Shown here: in pieces, positions 24,601-39,600 of the stretch | Position numbering within the stretch: position 1 is the stretch's first letter | Layout: every line of letters begins with the position of its first letter | Source: Onthophagus taurus | Lineage: Eukaryota > Arthropoda > Insecta > Coleoptera > Scarabaeidae | Direction: 5' to 3' | Length of the DNA stretch: 64,000 nucleotides | Assembly (NCBI RefSeq): GCF_036711975.1 | Contig: NC_091966.1 | Span: 18,731,501 to 18,795,500 of the forward strand | Made by a program: the position numbers and the translations under genes | The notes under the pieces: generated by a model | The model's input: the letters and a program-made list of their open reading frames with translations, nothing else | Told to the model about the DNA's origin: nothing | Databases searched by the model: none

Positions 24601-27600
24601 TCATGTTTGCAAATATTCAAATTGATGCCCATTATTGTTCAGACAACGCTGATAATGCGCACCAAGGGATTTGCAAACGTTACGAAACAGGTTATTAGGA
24701 ATATCGCGACATTGTCTTTCAATTTACAATTTTAATGCATCGATTGTTCTTGGTTTGGTGCGATAAACTTTGTTTTTGAGATATTCCCACAAAAAGAAGT
24801 CCATGGGCGTGAGGTCTGGGGAACGCGCAGGGTATTCAATGGTACCCCTTCGTCCAAGTGTCTGGAAAAGCTGCATCGATGTGAGTTCGTACATATGCGA
24901 TGGTTAGTGGAGAGGTGCTCCATCTTACTGAACGTAAATCTCGTCGACATCACCAAACATCCTTGAAATTTGTGGACCGACTAACTTCTGAATGAAGCAA
25001 GTTGAAGTATCTCTCACCAGTGACAGTTCCATTAAAAAAAATGGTCTTTTGATGCCCAATCCGGATATCCCACACCACACTGTTACTCTTGGTAAGTTTA
25101 CATGATGTTCAAGTGTTACATGAGGATTTACAGGGCTTCAGTACGTGCAATTATGGCGATTAATGGAAACATTTAATTTAAAGGATGTTCTTCATCTTTT
25201 GCACAATTTGCCAGGTACCACAGAATTGCACTCTCCGGTCAGGATTATCTTCGTTGAGAGTATGGATTACCTACATTTCCAGTGTAGAAGCTTCATGATA
25301 CGATAGACGCTATATTTTGAGATGTGTGTTCCTCGAAGAAATTTCTGTGGTGATCGAAGGAGTGTTTCCTGCACCTGCTCTTCTTTTCCAGGGCTAGTAG
25401 ATGTCCGTGGAAAAAAAGGTTTCTTGTTGACTGTTCCATCTGCTTCAAATTTGTCTCTTATGCGAACAATGGTCCGTCGCTTGGTGGCGGTTTGCGAATT
25501 CCCTTCTGCATCGTCTTTGCACTTCAATGGCGTTTTCGGTCTTTCAATAACAATTCAGGATAAATTTCCTCTCTTCCAAACTAAGTTGATTTCCTGTCAT
25601 GCTGTGATTAATTAATTACACCTGCAATACAAACAGCATGTTAGCGACAGTTAAAGTGTGAGTACATTTTTTTGAGACACCCGTATATGTGATATATTCT
25701 CATAAATAATCTGGCAGATAGGAGATGGCATTCAATTGATGAAGATAATTACAATTACAACATATATAATTTAAACGCATATAATGTTTGGAACAGTATT
25801 GGCTAAACTTTTTAAGAGTAACTTTCTAACAAGATTATCGTATTTCTATTAATAAAATTGTTTAAATAACCTTAACAACAAAAAAAACTTCTAATTATAG
25901 CCATCAAAACTATTCTTATTAATTTCATATACAATTTTTTAATCGAATTACTTTTTGCCCTAGAAATAGATTATGAGTAAATCATGCCACGCCCAATTAA
26001 AATCGCTTTTTACAAACGCCTATTCTAATTATACACCATACCATCGTTACACACCATTACTCTTCTAATTTAAACCTTTTTACTATTCTTTCTTTTCAAC
26101 CAAACCAGCCAAACGATATAAACAAGTTATTTCTAAGGTGTGTAACATCTCGATTATTCCTTAACGAGAAAGATGTCTCGTCTTTAAACTAGAAATTGTG
26201 TATCACAAAGACTTGTAAGGGGAATTCAAGTCTGTTTAAATTGCCCGCTTTTTGTGTTAAACGCCATCTGGTGTGTTTTGAAAGTCTTACCAATTCGATA
26301 AAGTCGTGGCGTTTCTGTTTTGTTAGGTTAAGAAAAGAAATTTATATTTTTTAATACATTTTAGTTTCTTATTGAGATGATTATTGATATATGTTTAAGT
26401 ATGTGAAGGTTCAATTTGATATCGTGAAATATTAAGTTTCATTTTTTCTGTTTTTATCGTTTCGGTGTTGAAATTTTTTGAGGTTATGTTACTATCAAAA
26501 TGGTTGTAGATTGCGACTTTATCGAACCGGTCGGACCGCAATCCTTAGAACAGATTTGATTATAGTGTTTGCAAGGATTGGATTGGTTTAATATTCTTTG
26601 TGACCAATAGCCGATAGTGTTGGTGGTGTTGGTCTGGGGCAAGTGCATTGTAAGTACTCTACGATTAGAGCAAGACCGGCGGCTTGCTCTTACTTCCGAC
26701 CTGTGAGATGCGTCGAGCATCGCAGATTCACAAAGGTACGTTTCGACTTTTTTTACTCTTCATCTATGTCTCTCTATGAAATCTGTACGAAGCAGTTTCT
26801 AATAGTATAGTTTCTTGTTTGGGTTGTGTTTTTTTTTGTACGATACCGATCTCTTTTTGGAGGTATACGTTGCATACACAACCATTTTGTACCCGTCTTT
26901 GTACTTGGTAGTGCGAATCATGAATGCAAATTACCATAAATTATCGTACATTGCCCTTTTTTAAATATTTTATGGATTTAAAATACAATTTAATATCCCT
27001 TCTAACAAGATTATGAAATGTTTCTGTTTCAATTCTTTTATAATTCATATAGGTATACATATTTCAAAATTTAATATAATTATTATGTTTTATTTATTTA
27101 ATTTTATCATATCTTTATTTCTATGATATTTTATTGATATGAATACAAATTATATACAGGGTGTTTAATAAAAGCGGATACACGTAGTGACATTCTTCGT
27201 TCGATACGTCTTCATGAGGTTTTCAAAGTTCGGATAATCTATTGATAAATAAGCTGTAATTTAGAATAAAAAGGATTTTGAAAACTAGTTTTTTTGTTAA
27301 AGTTATTTTCTTTAGCTTTAAAGTTCGTTTTTAAAATTTTTTCATTATCATATCTTCATGAAAAACACATTTGGCAATATAGTAGACAGTTTGAGTAGTT
27401 AGTAATTTTAAAAAATTAATTGTGTGTTGTTATTTTTCAATATGCATTATTTCGACAATAATAAATATTTCGTAGAAGTTTTATTGTTTTCGTAGATTGA
27501 AATTCAAAAAATATTACGGTACCTACTACAAGTATACAATGTTGCCACATACAGTGTGTTAATTAATTATCGTAACCTTATGTTCTATAGACCTTGCATA

Positions 27601-30600
27601 TTGCAATACGAATACTGTGATATTGGTTGCATACTTGCAATGATGACTTCGGGTGCGATAATTAACTGACACAGTGTACTTACGTTTCTTTTAAATGTTT
27701 CCTGAAACCATACGAAGCATGATACAACATTTTAACATTAAGATTTTCGATTCAGAGTTGGTCGAAGAATGTCGCTACGTATATATTATTCGCCAATTGC
27801 TAAACATACTGTATACCGGGTGTCCCTGAGAAGTGGCTCACCCCCATATTTTTTTTATTATTAGTGATATAAGAAAACCATTTGGAATGCATAATTAGGC
27901 CGTTAAATCGGATTATTACGACATGAAATCATTCTCTTTGTACTTCCGGTTATACCGGATGTGAGTACTAGTTTCGCTATTTTTTTAAATCTATAATTTT
28001 TTTTTCTTCAGTTGGGTAGACAGCATAATTTCACATAACTTTTACTTGAACAAATTTTCACGATCGCTTATAATTTATGAAAAAAAAAATTATTTTCGTT
28101 ATTTTTTAACGTTTTAGTACCTTCGGAATATGTATTACAACTTTTGACGCATTGTAGCTAGGTTAATAGTATAAACTACGCTATGTCCCTCTTGATTTGC
28201 TATTTCTCGAGCAGTGATCACTGCTATGCTGTAGTAAGTGGTTCTTTTTTAATAATGGTGTAAATTAATAGTTATATTAAATTAGTTTTAAAAGAAAAAC
28301 GTTATCAAACAATTAAGTTTAATTCAATTATTTTAGATTTTTTATTTTGTTTCTTTATTTTTTGTTCTTTTACACTAAATGTTCTGTAGCTGATAGTAAC
28401 TTACAATGTACAATGTCCATTGTACATTATAATTTGGATTGTTTACTTTATTTTGGTTAAAACCTTCCAGGTCACCTGACCTCACACAAATTCTATCTGT
28501 ATAATACACCAGTAAGGTTTCGTGAGGCAGTAGAAAATAAATCGAGTTAGAAATTGTATTACCTAAATATCTCCGCTGGAATAACGTCGAATCGTTAGAC
28601 CGACAATACGCAAGATACAATTATGTCAAAATCGAGGCGGGAGCATTTTGAAAATCTAGAAAATTAGTTTTTTTGAACTTATAATTGAATTAAATTTAAT
28701 TGTTTGATCACGTTTTTCTTTTAAAACTAATTTAATACAACTGTTAATTTACACCATTATTAAAAAAGAACCACTGACTACAGCGTATCAGATATAGAGA
28801 GCATATCACTGCTCAAGAAATAGCAAATCAAGAGGGAAATAGCGTAGTTTATACTATTAACCTAGCTACAATGCGATAAAAGTTGTAATACATTTTCCGA
28901 AGGTACTAAAACGTAAAAAAATAACGAAAATAATTTTTTCTTCAAAAATTATAAGCGATCGTGAAATTTTTTTCAAGTAAAAGTTATGTGAAATTATGCT
29001 GTCTACCCAAATGAAGAAAAAATAGCGAAATTAGTACTCACATCCGGTATAACCGGAAGTACAAAGAGAATGATTTCATGTCGTAATAATCCGTTTTAAC
29101 GGCCTAACTATGCATTCCAAATGGTTTTCTTATATCACTAATAATAAAAAAATATATGGGGGTGAGCCACTTCTGAGGGACACCCGGTATAGGTATCCCG
29201 GAACTCAACGTCAAGCGGGTACTGGGCGAGAGGCCAACCCATACCTGTTCTGGTAAAAATAAGAAAAATATTTCATGTCTCTTAGTTACGTGGTATTTTT
29301 AAAAATGTTAAAAATCGTGCGCGTACATCATATCTTTAGGTACTAAGGTCAGAAATGTTCGTGATTGAATCGTGATTTTTTTAATAATGGAATCCTTATT
29401 AACTATGCTACTATAGAAGTCACAAATCAAACAACAAAAGTTGTTGGTTTTCCGAGAAAAAATATTAATTTGATTGAGTTAAGGTTAAAAGAATTTATAG
29501 AAGTAAAGATAATTTAGCACTTTTACAATGGAAATAGTAATTTATTTATCTGCCTTTACCGGTTTCGCCTTTTTGGCATCATCAGAAAGCAACGTCAATA
29601 AACAAATACATGCACACGTTTAAGTTGTTCCATATGACAGGTTAAAAACCCTTTAAGTGGTGTATAAAACAATGTAACAATGAAATTATTTTAAAGAGTG
29701 CTGCTTTTATGTCTCACGTGGACTCAAAATGTTTTGCAGCAAGGGTTTTTAACCTGTCATATGGAACAACTTAAAAGCGTAAAAGTGCTAAATTATCTTT
29801 AATTCTATCTAATAGAATGGTAAGCAAGAAGAATCCAAATATAAAAGAATTTATGTCTATTAAGTTTGACACACGATTTCTAAAAAAAAAGAGTAGTACA
29901 ACCTTGGCAAGTAATTGTTTAGTCAAGTTCAAGTCCAAAATGGTACAGAACATGCCTTTTTTTTTCATGAAAAATATCGCCTGTTTTTCAGTGGCACATC
30001 ATCTGATAAAGTTAAGAGGAAATAAAAACTAAATACAAATAGCATGCGAAAGTATGATTTTTTAAAGAACGTGTTTTTTTCAGAAAAACAGGCAATAATA
30101 TTTTTTATGTAAAGAAATGTGGCAAGTGTTGTACCATTTTGGAATCTTGACTAAACAGGCCATCTTTTAAAATTACTTGCCAAGGGTGTTGTCGTTGTTG
30201 GTTACTATTAAATTGCGACCATTTATGACCGTAGTACCTAAAGATATGATCTACAGGAACGTTTACCATTTTAAAAAATATGTCTATTACCACTTAATTA
30301 AGAGACATAGAACGTTGTTCTTATTGTTACAAAAATATATAATTTGGTATTAGTTTTGATTTAATTTCAGATGACACTGCCTGCCTTAAAAACTCCTTTA
30401 AAGTAGACATCTTCTTCATCGTTAAAATTTTTACAACTCGCACAACTTAAAATAGTTTGTCTGACATTTTTATATAAATTTGGTATGCCTACCAATCTTC
30501 TCTAAAGTTCTCCGTTTCCAAGATAATCACTGTTTAAGGGCACTTTGCAAAATTAAATTATGCTCAGTAAACATTAGTTGGCGTTAAAAATGACTTTATT

Positions 30601-33600
30601 TGGTCAAACACTAGACTAACACCGTCAATTGGCATTAATACTAGAGTATTGGCATTAATACGAGAGTATTAATGCTAATTGACAGTGAAAATTATTAAAG
30701 AAAAACGAAAATAGACTATAAACTTTACCCATCTGTATCTTCCTTATTATTAACAAATGGACTAAGATAAATTGGGTTAAATGGTAATAATTTAATGTAA
30801 GGAATTCACTGTTGCTCTGTGTCCCATTAGTAACGGACCATTCTGTATAACACTTATGGTTAATAATTTTCAAGGAAAAATCTTGCAAATAATAAATTGA
30901 ATTGACACAATAACAACTTATAATATTTTACCGAAAACTCAGTGTGTCAATTCAATTTTTTAATTTCTTTCTAGAAAATTATTAACTTTAGAACGCTAAC
31001 ATCTCATACTAAAATTAGTGTTTCAGAAAATAAATTGCAATTTTGGTTAGAAACCTTTTTGTGGACAGCCTATATTATCAATTTAATGGTGAAAAAGTGC
31101 CCCTTTATGTTTATTTTCTAACTGCAAATGCGCTCTGCAAACCAACAGCACATAGCAGAATTATGATTTTTTTCCGATCTTTATACACACTAATAAAAAT
31201 TTATTTTAAGGTGAAACCGCAAGAATTTCTAGCAAAATCTACAATAGTAGGCCTTATACTACAACACGTATACAATATTACTTTTGAACAATATTAAACA
31301 ATTTATTTTTTGCCCATAAATATCGTAAAATAAATTATTTTCTCAATTTAAACATATGATGTAATCAAACAATATTACAAAAAAACTAATAACCGAATTG
31401 TTACTTTCTGTATATTATACAATTCTACTTACCACCAGCAATAGGTTCTATGATAAATTTTCGAAATATATAAAAGAAGTGTAAAGGAAAAAATCAATTA
31501 AAAACCACACTTTTTACCGACGTTTTATCTAGGTGATAACTGTTTACTAAACAATCAATTGACGACTAAAATATTTTGGCGGCGATTGTTAGAATAATTA
31601 TAAAGAAAGTGTTTCAAGGCACCTTGGGGTTTACTTAATCAAATAGCAATGCAGTAAAACCTCGACTTACGAGACCCCGTCTTACGCGTCCCTGTACTTA
31701 CGCGGTTTTTTTAACGATAGCGCTTTTAGGTTTTCGACATTGGAATTTATTTAAAAAAAGAAATCTATAAAGAGATTTTCGATTTACGCGGCTACTGTCA
31801 GTCCCACCTATCGCGTAACTACGGGGTATTACTGTAATTGCATTTTCAATTTTGGCCAAGATTTTTAAAAAATTCGCCTGTGCGATGCCTAAATTCTCTA
31901 AAGCTGTTCTGAATTTCTGCGATGCGTATTTGTCGTATAGCATTTGTTATCCGTTCTTTTAGTATTTCTCGGTTGTTCGGTATTGATTGAGCGAAAACTA
32001 GTTCTTTAAGGCGACCCCATACAAAAATATATTGTAAGGTCGTAACAAAATCAGCATCATTAACCATTCAGCTACGTGTGCTGTATAATTTGCAGGGCAT
32101 CCATCTTGTTGGAAGTAAATTGCCTGTCTTTCTATCAGCGGCATGTCGTCTAAGTATTCTTCCCTGAACCTTTGAAGTAGTTGCAGATAAGAATACTAAT
32201 TTAACGGCCCCTTTAGGAAGAAAGACCCAATAATACCTAAACGGTATGAAATGGCACCACACATTCACTTTTTAGTAATACTGTCTTTTACAGTTGATGT
32301 GAAAATTTGGATTTTCCATGGACCAGTAACGACAATTTTGAGAAGAAATAACACCATTTGTACTAAAAGATGTTTCGTCCGAAAACACAATCCTTTTATA
32401 AAAATTTCGTTCTTCAATACATTTCTCTCCGATGGTAAAACAAAATAATAATCTACGGCCTTCATCGCCTTCTTCAAGGGTGTACACAAATTTTGGTTTG
32501 AATGACAGTCATACGTGTAAAGTTGGTATTAGGAAATCTCTCGTTAAATTGCTGCACCACTGCTCTTAGTGTACTTTGCCCAAGCCCATAACACTGCACG
32601 ACGTAAATTTTCTGTTCTAAGGTTAACGTAATGCAGGAGGAAATGTGAACTAAAACTGAGGGATAATACAATTTATTTGTCAATATTTGCAACTACATAC
32701 TTAAGTATTTTTTTTTTCATGACATTTTTCATTGTTTTTATTCTTCACTCTGATCTAATCTAAAAGATGGTGGTTTAATCAATGTAGGTATATCTTTTTT
32801 GAAATTTTGCGTAGTGTCATAATTTCTCATTCTCAATAACTTTTCTTAATGATATTTTGCCATATCATGAACAAAAAGCTTACTTTAGCTGAACTAAAAA
32901 TAGTTTTCGCGTCACTATCAAGGCCGAGTTGATTTTCAAAATATGAAAATATATTTAAAAGGGGGCGTGATGGCTCAGCGTGTTAGCTCTCGGGTTAACA
33001 CGCAGACGTCCCGGGTTCGAACCCCGGTGAATTCACGTTGAGTCGCCCCCCGTCCTTCGGAGGGGACGTTAAGCCGTCGGTCCCGGCAACCAGTCTAACA
33101 TCTCTGGTTGTCGTTAGCACGCATGTGTGTGAGGCTCGACTTATAGGGACGAATGCGCGTGAGCGCCCTCTGACCCCTCGGGGTCGGGGCGGCGGTAACT
33201 CGTCATTGGAAACGAGTAAGCGGTATCGTCACCTAACGAGATCTTCTCTACCATCTCGAGCCTCCAAGGGAGTATGCACAAGGGGCCCACTGGGGCCTAA
33301 GTGCGCGTAAAAATTACGCACCCCTCTCTCTACATACATACATATTTAAAATTCTCTCCACACCAAGCAGAGCTTAATTCCTTAGCCTCTTGTAACATCT
33401 ATCCTGGGACACACTGTATGCATATGGAAAAATCCCTGAAACGGGTCTAAAGATTTAAATCTTTTGCAATTTTTTGTTGTAGATTTTAAAATTTTTCCAC
33501 CATTTTTAAACGAGTTATGACGTTATTGATATTTTTTTCAAATGGCCATCCCCCATTTTTAGTACGGACTATGAAAGAGGTTTTTTTCGGAATCTAGTAC

Positions 33601-36600
33601 AGTCAGTATTAATATTGGTTACATAAGAAAATTTTGAGAAAAATTACTTCGAAATTTAACTACTTCAAATTTGCTTGATATGATAAAAATGGTAGTAGCC
33701 ATGAGTAACTATGGTAACCAATTATTTTAACAATTTCCTTAGTGTCAAAAAGTGATTTAATAAAGCTTGTTGAAGTGTGGTGGCGCGACATCTTGTTGGA
33801 ATTACTGCCATTGGAATTAAGTTATGTCAACATTATGATATCGTTTTGAAAAACTCTAAACGTCTCTCTCCAGTTAAGGTTTCCTCAAAAAAGTAATGAG
33901 TTAGCTATCAGGATATGTTCCATTAAAGAGGTCAACTTCTTACTAAATCAGTTTTTGACACTTAGGAAATTGTTTAAAATAATTGATTCCCATGATTACT
34001 CATAAATTAAGTAGCTGTTTATTTGAAAGCTATTTTTATAATGTCCACTCTTTCATATTCCGTAATTAATATGGGGGGATTGCTACTTGAAAAAAATATG
34101 ATGACGTAATAACTCGTTTAAAAATGACGGAGAAAATTTAAAATCTACACCAAAAAATTTAAATCCTTAATCCGTTTCAGGGATTCTTCCATAAACCGTT
34201 CATAATGATTTTATCGCCTATATCCGCTACTTTACGGACACACTGTATATGTAGGCCATTTAGAATGGAATTTCTGAGTAAAATTTTTTAAGACGTGATA
34301 AACACTGTTCGTGTGGTAGTTAAAGCGATAACAAGTTATTTCTGAGTCATTGTTGAAGTACGAAATGAAAATTCCTTTCAAAGAATTTCAATCGATTATT
34401 AACCATGGTTGAAATAAACGTTCTTTGTTTATGTGCTAATATTGTTTACTTAATTAAATCCTTAAAAGAAAATAATTAAGCGGACGTCAACTGAAATATA
34501 TGCAATGAAGATTTATTGCATTTAATGTTTGTTTAGATACACAATTTGTTATCTTCAACATTTTAATTATTATTAACCAACTTGTGTGCTTTGACGTTGT
34601 TAATTTAAGAGGATAACCTATTAGCAAAAACAACGAATACCATTTTATTCAGCCATCGTTTAAAATTTTTGTATGTTTGTTACATCAAAATTTCTATTCT
34701 TTTATATAGTTTTTAGTGATGCATTTAGTTTTTTCAAAAAATGTCGCGTAACGTTTCTAAAATCACGTTTTAAAAAATTTTTAAAAACGGAATGCATCAC
34801 GAGGTAGTGGAATGTAAAGTAAATCATATTTAAAGAGTTCAATTTTTTTATTAAATGCAGCAAATTTAAATAAAATGGGTTTAAAACGTGTAGTCCGTTT
34901 TGATTGCTTGTGGAGTATAAATACGGCAACATCGCAAATATTGCTCCGTCCCAAACATTGCCCGAGACATAGTGGAGCTCGGTATTCTCAGTAACCGAGA
35001 CGTCGGCGTAGTGTCTCCCAAGAAAAACAAACCTGAAGCGATTAATATTTTCGGATAGATCAAAAAATTTTTATATCATTAATTTAAATTTAAACATTTA
35101 ATTTACGTAGAATGCAAAACAATGTCTAAATGTGGCAAAACATTTTTAATAATGAGAATATTTGCACAATTATCTGATCATCTACTATTAGATTAATTAT
35201 TAAAATAAATACAAAATAAAAATATAAAGCAGCACCAAAGGTATATTTTAAAATAAATAATACAATATAAATAATAAAAAAATATATTAACTCATAAAAA
35301 ACTAAAAATTTTCTTAATAACAATTTTTAAATTTTTTCAAACATTTTCTGATATAAGGGTACTAAAATTTTACATCGTCGTAAAGAGAAAAACAATCTCT
35401 ATCAAATGAGCCTAACGAAAGGGTATATTGCCATTTAAAAAAATTCAAGTGTTATTCATTGCTCATTTGTTTTCTGAAATATAAACAATTGAATGCTGTC
35501 TTATTATGGCAAATAAAATATTAAACAACTTTTGTATAAAATGTTTTTTTATAAAGTCAACATTTATCGAGATATATACTATATTCCATAAATAATGGGC
35601 ACCCTATATATGGTGTTTATATATGGGTCACAAAATATATGGTGTTTCTGTAAGTGGTGGCATAATTTCAACCACATATACTGCTAGAGCAAAAATTATG
35701 ACAGCTAGTCTAAACATTTTTAATCTTTAAATACAGGTTGATTTATTAGCTCACCATCAAACTTTGACATATGATAGCTAATCCAATTACCAAAAAAAAA
35801 AATGTTAATGAACATATATCCTATTTCAATTATTTACGAAATTATAACACTTTAAAGTTTTCTGCAGCGAATTTATTAATAGTCAGTAAAATCAAACATT
35901 CAACAAAAACAAAGTTGTCATTGTAATATATCAGTTTGCTGTAAGGTTTAATTATTACATACAAGAAGAAACTTAAAATGTACGCTTATAGCACTGAAGA
36001 GTATGCTGATATAATTTTCGTGTATTTTTTTTTGCAATTGAAACGGTCGACAATCAGTATCAGAATATCAAGAAAGATTTCCACAGCGTCATTTGCCATA
36101 TTATTCAGTTTTTAGCGATTCTTTCAGAAGACTTTGAGAAACAGGTAATCCTATTCGACCGCATGTAGTTAATGTAGCGGACGAAGAAGCTGTAATTAAT
36201 GCTGTCATTGATAATCCTTCCATTAGCACTCGAAGAATAGCACACAACATACATGTACGTCAACATTTTGCATGGCGCGTATTGAATCGACAAGTCCTTC
36301 ATCCGTATCGTAAACAGAACGTTCAAGCTCTACAGCCAGGAGATAATCAGCAACGGTTAGCATTTTGTGAATGGTTATTGTAGTAACATGCCCAAAATAA
36401 TGACTTCATTTCAAATGATCGCTGGACAGATGAATCATGTTTTACAAGAGATGGTATAAATAATTACCACAATGAACATATCTGGGCATTACAAAATCTG
36501 CATGCGATTAGACCAAGGAAATTTCAACAACGTTTCAGCATCAACGTTTGGGGTGGATTATTTAACAACAATTTACTAGGTTTGCATGTACTTGATGGAC

Positions 36601-39600
36601 GTTTGAACGCTGTAAACTACAGATTTTTTTGAACAACACACTTTTTGATTTACTTGAAGATATACCTCTTAATGTATGTAATTCAAAATATGTGGTACCA
36701 GTACGATGATGCCCCCCTCATCGCGGAAGAGTAGTTGTCGAGTGGTTAAATAAATATTTTCCAAACAAGTGGATTGGTAATGGTCCATTTGCTTGGCCAC
36801 CTAGATCCCTCGACCTTAATCTATTGGATTTCTACTTATTCTGTCATATGATACAAATTGTGTATTAAGTGGAAATTAACACACGAAAACAGTCATTAAA
36901 CAGAATACAAATGGCTGCTACTGGAACAAGAAATCAACCAGACATTTTAATTCGGCTGAAGAACTCTTTAATTCGTCATTGTGAAGCATGTATTCCTTCT
37001 TCAGAAGGAGTCTATTTTGAACAATATTTGTAATATTTATGTGTTTTAAAAATAATGTAGCAGTTAATTATGATATAAAAATGAAAACTTTAAAGTGTTA
37101 TAATTTTGTAATTAATTAAAATAGGACATATGTTCATTAACATTTTTTTTTGTAATTGGATTAGCTATCATATGTCAAAGTTTGATGGTGAGCTGATAAA
37201 TCACCCTGTATAAATCAATAAATGGTTAAGGTATAGATTATCTGTAATAATTTCAATGATTTGTCATATACAGATAAAATTTGGTATACTGTGCAATTTT
37301 ATAATGAGGAATCTGATAAGATCGGCATCCACCAACATCCCTTTTCGTGAAAATATATAATTTTAACTAACAATTGATAATAATGAAATACTAGCAATAA
37401 CAGCTATGTTCCAAAAAGCGGCCCCGACTCGTATTCAAATGCATTCAACTAAGAATAAAATCAACGTCGCTGATTGTCGGGGAATTACCCGACAATCGGA
37501 CAGTCCTGGTCGCCATCGGCCTGGCGCGCCAGCCCGATCGAGTACACGTGGAGCGGTGTTGCCGCATTAAGCGTGTTCACGAGGGAATCTCGTTTCGAAT
37601 TTTTCGCCAGCTAGGTAGGCCTCTTAATCTTATAATTTTTTTTAAGGTTTGTGAATAAAGTTTTTGAAGGTTTTGTTTTCACGAAAAGAATTTATAACAT
37701 GATTCATTTATTGACCTTGAAATAGAAAGATGTATATGAATGTTGATTAAGGAACCATCTGAGTTTGCTTAAAATAAATGAAATTGTAAATAGTACTAAT
37801 TTAATTCATTCAAACTACTTTCTAAGATTTAATTCTCATAAGTCTTCTAAATTACAATGTAACCTAATACATATTAGTCAATGCTTGTCTTTTGCATTTC
37901 TGGATTCCTTGAGTAGAGAGGCCAAAATAATTTTTTCTGTTTATCGATATACATATTTTTTAACTTTATTTCGGTTTATGAAAGAGATAGCTGATTAGTT
38001 GAGTGAATATTTTTTTGAGCAATTATGGCCATAACTGTTTTTTCTCGAATTGCTTTAAGGTGATGATTTTACTTATATTTATGGTATTTTAATTTGGCCA
38101 TTCTAGTAATTAGGTATTTTAATTAAAGAAAAATTTCGGTTCCACGCTTTTCTTTGTATTGCTTTTTGTCGCAACTTTGCGATATTTTTATTTATTTCTT
38201 AAAAACTATCTGACGAAAAAATTTCAATTTTAACCAGGCGATAACCTTGTATTTTTAATTAGGAATATATTTTATTTTTTCGATATTACATATAGTTTTG
38301 CGGTTTAGTAGGATGCGGTTATGTCAAAAACAGCTGGGTGAATTTCAACGCGGTTTTTACCAAAGTATGCATTTGATAACAACAAACTTTACCACAATTT
38401 TTGTCATGTCTAAACTGAGGGGCCTTGACTTTTGGTACGAATGGTAGGGGTTTCAGCTTATGTAAACCTGAAGCATTTATACAACCCATAAACCGTCAGT
38501 CGTTGCTTTGAAATTTTTAATCCAGGAGCAGTTATTTCAGGTTTTGAGACTTCAGGTTTGTTCGGCAATAAGCACTAATACAATCCTGTCGCATTATAAA
38601 TATGATGCCTTTTTAGGTCATGCTTTTGAATGATACGTTTTAGATTCTTTTTAAAAGGGTCTACTACGTCTGTGTTGGCTGATAATTTCTCCCCTGTGAT
38701 TTTCAAAAACCTAAAGCTACGACGGCGTTAAATATTTGCAGCCAACCATGACTGGCTGTGAAAGTATTAATATTCAATTGTTTTGATAGTAACAATGCCT
38801 TTTGTTTCAGCATATTCCCTGAAATTCGTGAATTCTTTTGTCTTTGTTTAAGAAACTAATTGTACAATTTCTCTTCTAAAAGCGGAAATGCTGACTTTAT
38901 CAAGCTGCATTTGTTGATGGTTTTAGCTTGCGTGTTACCGTATCGATTTTTTTTATACCACAACTTCACAAAAACATTCCCGTTTTACATTTTTCGATTA
39001 TATTGGCTTTTTCCTTAACCTCAATAATTTCATGTTCACACCACCGACAGACTTCTATTCACGAGTGTACTGTACTTCAAATTTGCTTCCACTGATAAAA
39101 GTACAGTATCCATGAGCGGGAAAGAATAGAAATTCTGTCTATGGTTGGAGTTGATAGAACTCGAACTCTTCACAAGGCATGGGGTCGCGCGTTATCCATA
39201 AGGAGAATTGCTTTCGGAGGTAACTCCTGAGCACGTAGAAAACATCTCACCTACAAACATCTACCAACATATCCTGATACCAATCCATTAGCTAAAGTAT
39301 GGAAAACCGAGTTGTGCCTAAATTTAAAAATCATGGGCATGTTCGAGATCTCTCGAAATCTGGCCGATCAAATGTTTCAGGGATAAATTATTTATAATTT
39401 TATCGATTATATCCCGTACTTTACGGACGCACTGTATAAACAAGCCTTCTTTCCATAATGATGTTTATTATTTTCATTCAGTAATCTTGTTTTTTTGTAA
39501 AATTTGTTACCCTACTTTTACATATCATTATTTGTGGTTTTCAATCTCGTACGATTTGTGGGCAGGTTTCCGATAATCAGATATCCATAAATATTATTTT

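Noticed and set aside
32961..33035. A functional tRNA gene
   Set aside because: A and B boxes are present but the acceptor stem does not pair and the sequence continues into a SINE body with a target duplication.
33038..33310. Open frame of 90 codons, Arg/Pro-rich
   Set aside because: Lies wholly inside the SINE body; its GC-rich composition leaves few stops by chance.
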